In this document: positions 55,993-64,000 of the stretch, in pieces
Layout of the letters: every line of letters begins with the position of its first letter
Numbering within the stretch: the first letter of the stretch is position 1
Assembly: GCA_965203755.1 (NCBI GenBank)
Contig: OZ241910.1
Span: 2,418,001-2,482,000, forward strand
DNA from: UBA6055 sp965203755
GTDB taxonomy: Bacteria; Chloroflexota; Anaerolineae; Aggregatilineales; Phototrophicaceae
DNA: 64,000 nt
Reading direction: 5' to 3'
The notes under the pieces: generated by a model
Databases searched by the model: none
What the model was told of the DNA's origin: nothing
Seen by the model: the letters and a program-made list of their open reading frames with translations, nothing else
Translations under genes and position numbers: made by a program

Positions 55993-56271
55993 TTATTTGA
56001 GCAGGACCGCCACCAGCGCCAGAATGCTAATCGCGAATGGCAGGCCAAACTTCAGCGCCTCGCCAAAACCTTTCAGGCGGTTCTGCTTCTCGCTAAGCTG
56101 TCGGATTTCGTCGCGGACTTCCTTCAGCGATTCTTGAAGCGATTCCCGAAAATTTTCGGTCAGCCTGTGTTCCAGCCTGGCAAGATCTTCCTTGGTCGCC
56201 AATGATTCGAGAACGCCTTCAATCCGCGCCACCCGCTCGGCAAGCTGCTGATTCTCCGGGGAGTTTTGCAT
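55993..56271 (-). CDS. coiled-coil miniprotein with C-terminal membrane helix
   Basis: 92 residues from the ATG of MQNSPENQQLAERVARIEGV, with AAAGGCGG six bases upstream. A GTG at 56301 would give 102 residues and overlap the previous stop by 4 nt. Heptad-like coiled coil over residues 8-70 (LESLATKEDLARLEHRL, LKEVRDEIRQLSEKQN), then a C-terminal helix LPFAISILALVAVLL. It resembles many small bacterial anchored coiled coils; function unknown. Second of an overlapping pair. Confidence 0.6.
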   Translation of the reverse strand: MQNSPENQQLAERVARIEGVLESLATKEDLARLEHRLTENFRESLQESLKEVRDEIRQLSEKQNRLKGFGEALKFGLPFAISILALVAVLLK

Positions 56272-56297
56272 GTCCGACCGCCTTTCCCGCAATCCAT

Positions 56298-56543
56298 TCA
56301 CTCACTGCTTATGCCTTTATTCTCTATAATGCAATCCACCTTGCCTTCAAGTTTAGACAGGCGGTCAATGATCTGCAAGTGGAACTCATTTGCCTTATCC
56401 GCTTTGCCTGCGACTTTATCAATGTCGGATTTCAACTCTTTCCGCACATCGTCAACCTTTACACTGGCCTGCTCAATTTTACGGTCTAGCCACCAGACAG
56501 ACGCCAAGACAGACAAAATGGTCACTACTATATTGATATCCAT
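56298..56543 (-). CDS. N-terminal-anchored coiled-coil miniprotein
   Basis: 81 residues. A membrane helix at the start (MDINIVVTILSVLASVWWLD), then a coiled coil (KIEQASVKVDDVRKELKSDI, FHLQIIDRLSKLEGKVDCI). The mirror image of the next gene, which has its helix at the C-terminus. The stop codon may overlap the next start (GTGA). The pair could form a hetero-oligomer across the membrane. Function unknown. Confidence 0.6.
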   Translation of the reverse strand: MDINIVVTILSVLASVWWLDRKIEQASVKVDDVRKELKSDIDKVAGKADKANEFHLQIIDRLSKLEGKVDCIIENKGISSE

Positions 56544-56669
56544 CGCAAACTATGTCCCTTCTTCATCATTGTGCAGCAACTATTCGTATCATACATTATA
56601 CCGCATCTCTGGCTGCATTTAACCTTAATTTGGTAACGTATCCTAACACAAATTGTCATCGCAAGCCAA

Positions 56670-57512
56670 TCAGCGCGAGGCCACTTTGGCATACTGGCGC
56701 ACCGCCAGCGGCATCGCCACCAGGAAAATCCCGACGATCCAAATGAGCGCAGTCGTAATCTCATCCGGGTTCACCGTGCCCGTCATCAAGCCGCGCACCG
56801 CGCTGGCGATGACGCTGACCGGCTGATTTTCGGCAAAGGCGCGCAGCCAATCAGGCATGGTTTGAGTTGGCACAAAAATGGAACTGGCGAAGGTCAAGGG
56901 GAACATCCAGATAAAACCGGCGACCTGGGCGGCTTCGGGGTCTTTGACAAACAAGCCAATGGTCGCCGAAATCCAGGTAAAAGAGTGGCCGAAAGCGATT
57001 GCCAGCGCCACGCCGGCGATGCCGCTCCCCCAATCCTCAAAGCGAAAGCCAATCAGCATCCCGGCCGCCAGCATAATGAGAATGGTAAAGGCGCCGCGCA
57101 CTGTGTCGGCTGTGGTGCGCCCGGCGAGAACCGCCGCCCGCGACATCGGCAGCGAACGAAAGCGGTCAATCATGCCGCGCGAAAGATCCATCGACAGCCC
57201 GATGGTGGTATTGGTGGCGGAAAAGACGATGGACTGAATGATAATGCCGGGCATCAAATAGTTGATGTAGTCGCCGCCGGTCGAGAACCTGATTGCGCCC
57301 CCAAATACATAGGTGAACAAGAGCAGGAACATGACCGGCTGGATGGTGGAGAAAATCAGCAGCTCCGGCTGGCGCACGAAATACATCAGATTGCGGCGCA
57401 TCACCACGAAGGTGTCGGTGAAGTTCCATTTGAAACGTTGGAAAACGCTGGCATCGCTGGAAGCCGGCGCAAAGGCGGCCGATGCCGCCGGTTTCAGAGT
57501 TTGCTGAGTCAT
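56670..57512 (-). CDS. ABC-2 type exporter permease, DrrB-like
   Basis: 280 residues, six predicted helices, ABC2_membrane family. Motifs: FVVMRRNLMYFVRQPELLIF, MPGIIIQSIVFSATNTTIGL, and MDLSRGMIDRFRSLPMSRAA. It partners the ATPase at 57554 to export a hydrophobic compound or lipid. The order ATPase then permease on the minus strand and a 41-nt gap indicate one operon. The family confers resistance to drugs such as daunorubicin, but the natural substrate is not known here. Confidence 0.9.
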   Translation of the reverse strand: MTQQTLKPAASAAFAPASSDASVFQRFKWNFTDTFVVMRRNLMYFVRQPELLIFSTIQPVMFLLLFTYVFGGAIRFSTGGDYINYLMPGIIIQSIVFSATNTTIGLSMDLSRGMIDRFRSLPMSRAAVLAGRTTADTVRGAFTILIMLAAGMLIGFRFEDWGSGIAGVALAIAFGHSFTWISATIGLFVKDPEAAQVAGFIWMFPLTFASSIFVPTQTMPDWLRAFAENQPVSVIASAVRGLMTGTVNPDEITTALIWIVGIFLVAMPLAVRQYAKVASR

Positions 57513-57553
57513 GGTTTTGGATATCCTTGTATGGTTTCACAGATCATTTCGGC

Positions 57554-58555
57554 TCAAGCGCCGCGCTTGCGGCCGCCGAAACGGCGCTTTTGGGGCTGGT
57601 CGTCTTCTTCTGCAATCGCCTCGCCGGTGATGCTCAAGAAAACATCATTCAGCGACGGCCGGCGCAGATTGAGTTCGGCAATGGTGATATCGCTGTCATC
57701 AAGCAGGCGAACGACTTCGGCAATGCTTTGCGCGCCGTTTTCGACGGCGATGGTCACATTGCCGCCGACATCATCGGTCTGCGGCGCCTCCGGCGACATG
57801 AGCCGCAGCAGATCGGCCGCCTGGCTGGTATGGTGGGGATTGGCAACCTTGAGTTCGATGAAATCATTCGCCAGGTTGGCTTTGAGCGCATCGGATGTTC
57901 CTTCGGCGATGACACTGCCGTGATCAATGACGACGATGTTGTCCGCCAGTTCATCGGCTTCTTCCAGATATTGGGTGGTCAGCAGCAGGGTGGCGCCATC
58001 GGAAACCAAAGTGCGGATGGTGTTCCACATAACAATGCGGGTGCGCGGGTCAAGCCCGGTGGTTGGCTCATCAAGGAAGAGGATATGCGGGCGGGCAACG
58101 ATGCTCGCCGCCAAATCAAGCCGCCGCCGCATCCCCCCAGAATAAGTTTTGACCGACCGATCCGCCGCTTCGGTCAATGAGAACTGTTCCAGCAGTTCAG
58201 CGGCGCGCTGCTTTGCCTGCGTCCGATTCATGTGATACAGCTGCCCCACCATGATGAGATTCTCGCGCCCGGTCAGGATTTCGTCGACGGCGGCATATTG
58301 ACCGGCAAGCCCGATGTTCTCGCGGACGCGCTGGGGCTGGCTGAGGACATCGACGCCGCCGACCTTCACGCCGCCGCGGTCGGGCTTGAGCAGCGTCGTC
58401 AGAATCCGCACCAGCGTGGTTTTGCCGGCGCCGTTGGGCCCCAGCAATCCCAGCACCTGACCGGTTTCGACGGCAATCGACACGCCGTCAAGCGCTTTGA
58501 TTTTTCCAAAAGATTTATACACATCATCCGCCAGGATGGCATAGTCAATCGACAT
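57554..58555 (-). CDS. ABC exporter ATP-binding protein, DrrA-like
   Basis: 333 residues. Walker A GPNGAGKTTLVRILTTLL, signature YSGGMRRRLDLAASIV and Walker B ILFLDEPTTGLDP. The long C-terminal part (after about 230: NDFIELKVANPHHTSQAADL and VVRLLDDSDITIAELNLRRP) is the DrrA C-terminal domain. It powers DrrB-type permeases. Start codon ATG of MSIDYAILADDVYKSF. Confidence 0.93.
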   Translation of the reverse strand: MSIDYAILADDVYKSFGKIKALDGVSIAVETGQVLGLLGPNGAGKTTLVRILTTLLKPDRGGVKVGGVDVLSQPQRVRENIGLAGQYAAVDEILTGRENLIMVGQLYHMNRTQAKQRAAELLEQFSLTEAADRSVKTYSGGMRRRLDLAASIVARPHILFLDEPTTGLDPRTRIVMWNTIRTLVSDGATLLLTTQYLEEADELADNIVVIDHGSVIAEGTSDALKANLANDFIELKVANPHHTSQAADLLRLMSPEAPQTDDVGGNVTIAVENGAQSIAEVVRLLDDSDITIAELNLRRPSLNDVFLSITGEAIAEEDDQPQKRRFGGRKRGA

Positions 58556-58694
58556 AGAGCAGTCCCTCCTGTTTTGGATTTAGACTTTGCTGTTTGGATG
58601 CTTCAAGCATAGAGTCTTCGCCGTGATTTTCAACTAGCATTATGGGCAGGGGCTGCCTTACACCATTGCTTAGGTCAAAGCAGGTTCAGCAGGC

Positions 58695-59477
58695 TCATGG
58701 CTCGGTGAACACCACCTCAAACAGCTTGGGCCAACGTTTGCCGGTGACAAAAAAGGTCTGTGATTCGGGACGATAGGCAATGCCGTTCAGCACGCTGCCG
58801 GCGCTTAATTCAGCCCTTTCGGCCGCCGTCAGGAGCGATGAGGCGTCAATCACGGCGGTGACGGCGCCGGTGAATTTGTCGATGCGGAAGATGTAATCGG
58901 TATTCCAGGCATTGGCATAGATGGAATCATCGACGCATTCCAATTCGTTGAGCAGCTGCGGCGAGATGATTTGTTGATTCAAGGCGACGGCGCCGCGGAA
59001 AATAAGCGCGAAGGTTTCGGGTTCGCGCACGGAGAGATAGGAACTGCCATCGCTCATAAACAGATAGCGACCGTCATAGCAAAGCCCCCAGCCCTCGCCT
59101 TCATATTCAAACGCGTCCACCGGCGCCAAGGTGGCGAAATCATAGACGAAGGCGCGCCCGGCCTGCCAGGTCAGCTGGATAAGCCGGTCGCCAACGCGCT
59201 CCAGCCCTTCGGCAAAATAAGCCGCATCCACCGCGGCGATATCCAGCGGCGCGCCCGATTCAATATCGACCCGGCGCAGCGACGACTGCCCCCGCAGCCC
59301 GGTGGATTCGTACAGAAACCCATCATCCCAAAGCAAACCTTGGGTAAATGCCTGACTGTCATGCGGGAAAACGCGGATGACTTCGGGGATGAGTATCGGG
59401 ACTTCGGGCGACTGCGCCGACAGGGGAACCATCAGAACCATCAGCAGCAGAGCGCCAGTGACAAGGACTTTGAACAT
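58695..59477 (-). CDS. glutaminyl-peptide cyclotransferase, secreted
   Basis: 260 residues. Signal peptide MFKVLVTGALLLMVLMVPLS cut near AQS. Beta-propeller of the plant/bacterial glutamine cyclotransferase family: FTQGLLWDDGFLYESTGLRG, SSLRRVDIESGAPLDI, GWGLCYDGRYLFMSDGSSYL, NELECVDDSIYANAWNTDYI and GSVLNGIAYRPESQTFFVTG. It converts N-terminal Gln to pyroglutamate outside the cell. Divergent from the glutamine synthetase gene. Confidence 0.92.
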   Translation of the reverse strand: MFKVLVTGALLLMVLMVPLSAQSPEVPILIPEVIRVFPHDSQAFTQGLLWDDGFLYESTGLRGQSSLRRVDIESGAPLDIAAVDAAYFAEGLERVGDRLIQLTWQAGRAFVYDFATLAPVDAFEYEGEGWGLCYDGRYLFMSDGSSYLSVREPETFALIFRGAVALNQQIISPQLLNELECVDDSIYANAWNTDYIFRIDKFTGAVTAVIDASSLLTAAERAELSAGSVLNGIAYRPESQTFFVTGKRWPKLFEVVFTEP

Positions 59478-59706
59478 CAGCTTGCCTCAAGGCTGTTTCG
59501 GCAGATTGATTGGGTGTTTATGCTATCGGCATAAGGGCTTGGCGGCTAGTCCCTGTTTGCGTTGATGCTGTCGAACAGCTTTGGTTGACTTTGATGGGAA
59601 AAGCGGCGCGATTTCTATGATTTTCGATGTGGACATTATGATAAAACGCCAATACAATTATGCTGTTATACAATTTAGACCAACCTATCAAAAAGGATTA
59701 ACGGAT

Positions 59707-61140
59707 ATGACCAACCTCATCCCTCCTGCTTCTGTTATGGAATCTCCCGCCGCCATCTTGGCATGGGCAGAAGAAAATGAAGTTCAGGAATTAGACATGC
59801 GTTTCGTCGATATTCGCGGCGTGCCGCAGCATTTCAGTATGCCGATTGAAGCTGTCGACGCGGGCGCATTCGAAGAAGGCTTTGGCTTCGACGGCTCCAG
59901 CATTCAGGGCTTTCAGGCGATTAACGAATCGGACATGATTCTGCTGGCCGACCTAAGCACCGCCTATCTTGATCCCTTCTTTCGGCATAAGACGCTGGCG
60001 ATGTACTGCGACATCTTCAACCCGATCAGCCGCGAACCGTACTCGCTTGACCCGCGCGGCATCACCAAACGAGCCGAAGCCTATCTTCGCGCCAGTTCGG
60101 ACATCGCTGACACGGCTTACTTTGGCCCGGAAGCTGAATTCTTCATGTTTGACAACGTGCAGTACAGCACTTCCGAAAACAGCAGCTTTTACCATGTGGA
60201 TTCCTTTGAGGGCGATTGGAACAGCGGCTCGAACGACCCGGCGAAAGGCCACATGAACCGCATCAAGATGGGTTACTTCCCGCTGCCGCCGCTTGACAAA
60301 ACGCATGATATCCGCGCCGAGATGGTCAGAACGATGGTGGATGTCGGGCTTGAAGTCGAAGTTCATCATCACGAGGTCGGCGGCGCCGGGCAGGTAGAGA
60401 TTGACCTCAAATACGATTCACTGCTGAGGATGGCCGACAACATGGTCACCTATAAATACGTCGCCAAGAACGTCGCCGCCAAAAACAATCTTCATGCCAC
60501 ATTCATGCCCAAACCGCTGTTTGAAGAAAACGGCTCGGGCATGCACGTCCATCAGTCGCTATGGAAGGACGGCAAGCCGCTCTTCGCTGGCGATATGTAC
60601 GCCGGCTTGAGCCAGATGGCATTGTGGTACATCGGCGGGATTTTGAAGCACGCCTCGACCATCTTGGCATTCACCAACCCGATCACCAACAGCTATCGCC
60701 GTTTGGTGCCGGGCTATGAAGCGCCGGTCAACCTGGCTTATTCAGCGCAGAACCGCTCGGCCGCCGTCCGCATTCCAATGTACAGCCACAATCCAAAAGC
60801 GAAGCGGGTTGAAGTCCGCTTCCCCGACCCGGCCGCCAATCCCTATCAGGCGCTGCCGGCGCTGCTGATGGCGGGCATTGACGGCATCAAGAATCAGATT
60901 GACCCCGGCGACCCGATCGCCGATGACCTTTACGAAGGCAACATCGAGACACCGGTCGTTAGCGGCAATCTGGCCGACGCTCTCACCCTGCTGGCTGATG
61001 ACCACGAATTCCTGCTGGAAGGCGGCGTATTCACCGAGGAGTACATCGAAAGCTACATCGAGTACAAACAGATCAACGACCATGATGCGGTTGCGATGCG
61101 GCCGCACCCTTACGAGTTTGAACTCTACTTCAGCATCTAG
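59707..61140 (+). CDS. glnA: glutamine synthetase type I
   Basis: 477 residues from the ATG of MTNLIPPASVMESPAAIL; AAGGA lies 9 nt upstream and a TATACAAT box about 33 nt upstream. Ammonium assimilation: Glu + NH3 + ATP. Motifs: FGFDGSSIQGFQAINESDM, YFGPEAEFFMFDNVQY, VEVHHHEVGGAGQVEIDLKY, GSGMHVHQSLWKDG, and ITNSYRRLVPGYEAPVN. The region around IADDLYEGNIETPVVSGNL includes a Tyr at the usual adenylylation position (DDLY). A hairpin terminator follows. Confidence 0.96.
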   Translation: MTNLIPPASVMESPAAILAWAEENEVQELDMRFVDIRGVPQHFSMPIEAVDAGAFEEGFGFDGSSIQGFQAINESDMILLADLSTAYLDPFFRHKTLAMYCDIFNPISREPYSLDPRGITKRAEAYLRASSDIADTAYFGPEAEFFMFDNVQYSTSENSSFYHVDSFEGDWNSGSNDPAKGHMNRIKMGYFPLPPLDKTHDIRAEMVRTMVDVGLEVEVHHHEVGGAGQVEIDLKYDSLLRMADNMVTYKYVAKNVAAKNNLHATFMPKPLFEENGSGMHVHQSLWKDGKPLFAGDMYAGLSQMALWYIGGILKHASTILAFTNPITNSYRRLVPGYEAPVNLAYSAQNRSAAVRIPMYSHNPKAKRVEVRFPDPAANPYQALPALLMAGIDGIKNQIDPGDPIADDLYEGNIETPVVSGNLADALTLLADDHEFLLEGGVFTEEYIESYIEYKQINDHDAVAMRPHPYEFELYFSI

Positions 61141-61171
61141 CCGCCATCGCTGTCCATGCGATGAACTTGGG

Positions 61172-61198
61172 AAAGCCATCCGCTGCGGGTGGCTTTTT
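61172..61198 (+). terminator. intrinsic terminator of glnA
   Basis: AAAGCCATCC (61172-61181) pairs GGGTGGCTTT (61187-61196), with one G-U, followed by TT and an A/T-rich tail. Confidence 0.8.
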
Positions 61199-61284
61199 AT
61201 TTTGCCGCCGGGAGCGGCGCGGTTAAAATCATCATCGACAGGGAAAAATCCGATTCAATGTTCACAAAATGAAAGCAGGACCGC

Positions 61285-64000
61285 ATGACCGCGCCCAAGG
61301 CCGTACATCAACTGGTCGATAAATTTGACAGCGGCAGCGCCGCCTATAAGCGCCGCGATTACAATGAAACGCAGCTGCGGGTGGAGTTTGTCAACCCGCT
61401 GTTCGAGGCGCTGGGCTGGAATGTGCGCGACAGCAGCCAAGTCAGCCACGAAGCCCGCGTGCTGGTCGAAGGCAAGCCCAAACATCCCGATTATGGCTTT
61501 CGGATTGGCAAAACCACCCATTTTTATCTGGAGACCAAGAAGCCGGCGCTCAACCTAAGAGATGACCCCAGCCCGGCTTATCAGCTGCGGCGCTATGGCT
61601 GGTCGGGCAATCTGCCGGTCAGCGTCCTAAGCGATTTTGAGGAGTTCATCATCTATGACTGCCGCATTCAGCCGCATAAAAACGACCCCGCCAGCAAAGG
61701 CCGCCTGCGCTATTACCGTTATCCCGACTATATCGAAAAATGGGACGAGTTCGAGACGCTCTTCAGCCGCGAGGCCGTGCGGGACGGGTCGCTGCGGAAC
61801 TGGATTGAAGATGAAAAGACGCGCGGCGCTTTGCCGGTGGATGAGGCTTTTTTGCGCGAGATGGAAAGCTGGCGCGAAACCTTGGCCAAGGACATGGCGC
61901 TCCACAACCGCGGTCTGAACCGGCGCCAACTCAATCTGCTGGTGCAGCGCACGATTGACCGCATCGTCTTTTTTCGCATTGCCGAAGACCGCGGCATCGA
62001 ACTCTATGGCCGCCTGCAGCGCGCCGCCAGCCACGGCAAGCAGGTTTATGACGAACTGAAAATCCTGTTCAGGGAAGCCGATGACAAATACAATTCGGGT
62101 CTGTTCCACTTTGAGCCCGGCGACCGCGCCCGCGGCGAAGCCGACCAGAAATCGCTGCACATCCGCCTAAGCGACGCGCCGCTGCGCCAGATTATCGACA
62201 GCCTGTATTATCCCGCCAGCCCCTACGAATTTTCGGTGCTGCCAGCCGACATCCTGGGGCAGGTCTATGAGCGGTTTTTGGGCAAGGTCATCGAGCTTGA
62301 GGCCGGCGGCCGGGCGCGGGTCGAGGACAAGCCCGAAGTCCGCAAAGCCGGCGGCGTCTACTATACGCCCACCTATATTGTCGATTACATCGTCGAAAAC
62401 ACGGTCGGGAAGCTGCTGCGAGGCAAGACGCCGGCGCAGGCGGCCAAACTGCGTTTCCTTGACCCCGCCTGCGGCAGCGGCTCGTTTTTGACCGGCGCCT
62501 ATCAGCATTTGCTGGATTGGCATCTGGATTATTACCGCCGCCATCCCAATCAGTTCCGCAATCGACGGCGCGAAACGGCGCAGGGGCTTGTCCTGACGAC
62601 AGCCGAAAAGCGGCGCATCCTGCTTAACAATATCTACGGCGTCGACCTTGACCAGAACGCGGTCGAGGTTAGCAAGCTGGCGCTGCTGCTCAAGATGCTG
62701 GAAAACGAGACCGACGCGGCTGGGCGGCAGACGCTTATGTTCAGCGCCGGCGGGCGGATTCTGCCCGACTTGAGCGGCAACATCAAGTGGGGCAATTCGC
62801 TGATCGGCAGCGATTTTTACGGCGGCAGGCAGATGGGGATGTTTGATGAAGAGGCGATGTACCGCGTCAAGGCTTTCGATTGGGCAAGCGCGGCGCGCGG
62901 CTTTGGCGAGATTATGAAGCAGGGCGGCTTTGATGCCGTGATTGGCAATCCGCCTTATGTGCGCCAGGAGATTTTGGGCAAGGCATTCAAGGACTATGCC
63001 AAGCAGAAGTATGAGACCTACGCCGGCACGGCTGATTTGTACACCTACTTTATCGAAAAGGGCGTGAAGCTGCTTAACGAGGATGGGCTGTTTGGGATTA
63101 TCGTTGCCAATAAATGGATGAGGGCGAGATACGGGAAACCGTTAAGGATATGGTTAAAACAGCGCGATATCAGAAAAATTATTGATTTTGGCGATTTGCG
63201 GGTGTTTCAAGGTGCGACGACTTATCCTTGCATCTTGCTTATCGGTCAAGGCAACTCAACTGATACATTTAATTCTGTGCGAATTGAAAATCTCAATTTC
63301 TCAAATCTACAAATGTATGTTAATCAATTTGAATATGAAGTAATGCAGAATGCACTAGATGACAATGGATGGTCACTTGCTGACAAAAAGACACAAAAAT
63401 TACATTTGAAAATAATGGATTGCGGCGTGTCGTTAGCGAAATATGTAAATGGCAAAATATATTATGGTATCAAAACTGGACTAAATAAAGCATTTGTAAT
63501 TGATGCAGAAACAAAAGAGCGACTTATTGAAGAACACGATAGTAGCGCAAAGGTTATTAAACCATTCCTCAAAGGGCGCGACATAAAGAGATACATTACG
63601 CCTAATGTAGAACGTTATGTAATTTTTACTAGACGAGGTATCGACATCGAAAAATATCCAGCGATTAAGTCATACTTGGAACAGTACCGAAATATGTTAG
63701 AACCAAAGCCTAGTGATTGGAAAGGCGCTTGGCAAGGTCGCGCGCCCGGAAATTATGCTTGGTATGAACTTCAAGCCACAGTTGATTACTATGATGAATT
63801 TGAAAAGCCCAAATTGATGTTGCCCGATATTTCTTTAAGAGGGAATTTTATCTTAGATGAAACGGGCGAAAAGTATTGTGTAAATACAGCGTACATTATT
63901 GGAAGTGCCGACAAATACCTGCTCGGCCTTCTAAACTCAAGATTGATTACTTTTTTCTATGAAAATATCTCCCCTCAATACAGGGGCGGATACCTGCGAT
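61285..64000 (+). CDS. type IIG restriction-modification enzyme, partial (3' end beyond window)
   Basis: 905 codons visible from an ATG after AGCAGGA. Residues about 1-110 are a PD-(D/E)xK nuclease: HPDYGFRI then FYLETKKP. Helical linker to about 340. An N6-adenine methyltransferase follows: motif X-like GGVYYTPTYIVDYIVENTVG, motif I FLDPACGSGSFLTGAY, and motif IV FDAVIGNPPYVRQEI. The C-terminal part is a target-recognition domain (TaqI_C-like; KPFLKGRDIKRYIT). Restriction and methylation lie in one chain, as in Eco57I-like enzymes. From about 63120 the sequence becomes much richer in A/T. Confidence 0.9.
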   Translation, partial: MTAPKAVHQLVDKFDSGSAAYKRRDYNETQLRVEFVNPLFEALGWNVRDSSQVSHEARVLVEGKPKHPDYGFRIGKTTHFYLETKKPALNLRDDPSPAYQLRRYGWSGNLPVSVLSDFEEFIIYDCRIQPHKNDPASKGRLRYYRYPDYIEKWDEFETLFSREAVRDGSLRNWIEDEKTRGALPVDEAFLREMESWRETLAKDMALHNRGLNRRQLNLLVQRTIDRIVFFRIAEDRGIELYGRLQRAASHGKQVYDELKILFREADDKYNSGLFHFEPGDRARGEADQKSLHIRLSDAPLRQIIDSLYYPASPYEFSVLPADILGQVYERFLGKVIELEAGGRARVEDKPEVRKAGGVYYTPTYIVDYIVENTVGKLLRGKTPAQAAKLRFLDPACGSGSFLTGAYQHLLDWHLDYYRRHPNQFRNRRRETAQGLVLTTAEKRRILLNNIYGVDLDQNAVEVSKLALLLKMLENETDAAGRQTLMFSAGGRILPDLSGNIKWGNSLIGSDFYGGRQMGMFDEEAMYRVKAFDWASAARGFGEIMKQGGFDAVIGNPPYVRQEILGKAFKDYAKQKYETYAGTADLYTYFIEKGVKLLNEDGLFGIIVANKWMRARYGKPLRIWLKQRDIRKIIDFGDLRVFQGATTYPCILLIGQGNSTDTFNSVRIENLNFSNLQMYVNQFEYEVMQNALDDNGWSLADKKTQKLHLKIMDCGVSLAKYVNGKIYYGIKTGLNKAFVIDAETKERLIEEHDSSAKVIKPFLKGRDIKRYITPNVERYVIFTRRGIDIEKYPAIKSYLEQYRNMLEPKPSDWKGAWQGRAPGNYAWYELQATVDYYDEFEKPKLMLPDISLRGNFILDETGEKYCVNTAYIIGSADKYLLGLLNSRLITFFYENISPQYRGGYLR

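Overview
The window looks like a chromosomal segment from an uncultured Chloroflexota-like bacterium (Anaerolineae-type gene content). This is an inference from gene content, not from a phylogeny. The supporting signs are moderately high GC, frequent GTG/TTG starts, secreted SH3/PPC-like proteins, a complete liv amino-acid ABC operon with three tandem binding proteins, a GSI glutamine synthetase, and above all a tRNA-Ala-23S-5S unit with its own promoter and no 16S gene in front of it. Unlinked rRNA genes are known in several phyla, including Chloroflexota. There is no CRISPR array, transposase or phage module.

Layout. 0-6 kb: a leftward three-gene operon that resembles an NTP-dependent, TIR-based conflict (immunity) system. 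It encodes a TIR-STAND NTPase-HEAT protein, a TIR protein with a catalytically dead FGE/C-type-lectin-like domain, and a small 'GDV'-type protein. 6-17 kb: an EamA transporter, then a leftward branched-chain amino-acid/amide ABC operon (livK x3, livH, an oversized livM, livG, livF) ending in an APH-like kinase. 17-25 kb: a CgeB-like glycosyltransferase, a frameshifted small gene, a frameshifted secreted arylsulfotransferase with a G10 tract, a BCP peroxiredoxin, small membrane proteins, a NERD protein and an NYN nuclease. 24.8-25.1 kb: tRNA-Pro, tRNA-Gly and tRNA-Met/Ile2. 25-31 kb: J-domain protein, DsbA-like protein, RsgA GTPase, Rieske-helical fusion and a GT39-like enzyme. 31.7-40.3 kb: dnaX, ybaB and recR, with three tandem GT-C-like membrane paralogs wedged between dnaX and ybaB; two of the three are nearly identical at DNA level. 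40.4-43.8 kb: a surface-glycan module (GT4, O-antigen ligase/polymerase, sulfotransferase). 44.0-47.3 kb: the tRNA-Ala-23S-5S unit. 47.3-56.5 kb: a GT-C membrane protein, hemC-hemD, L,D-transpeptidase, a lactonase beside a truncated epimerase remnant, three secreted/anchored proteins of unknown role, and two overlapping coiled-coil membrane miniproteins. 56.7-64 kb: a DrrAB-like exporter, glutaminyl cyclotransferase, glutamine synthetase, and the start of a type IIG restriction-modification enzyme running off the window end.

How the parts fit. Housekeeping genes (dnaX/ybaB/recR, rsgA, hemCD, glnA, rRNA) alternate with envelope-glycan genes and with defence genes at both ends. The TIR-STAND operon is the best candidate for an under-described system. 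The split dnaX-ybaB-recR cluster, with a young tandem duplication and signs of gene conversion, is the most unusual genome-architecture feature.
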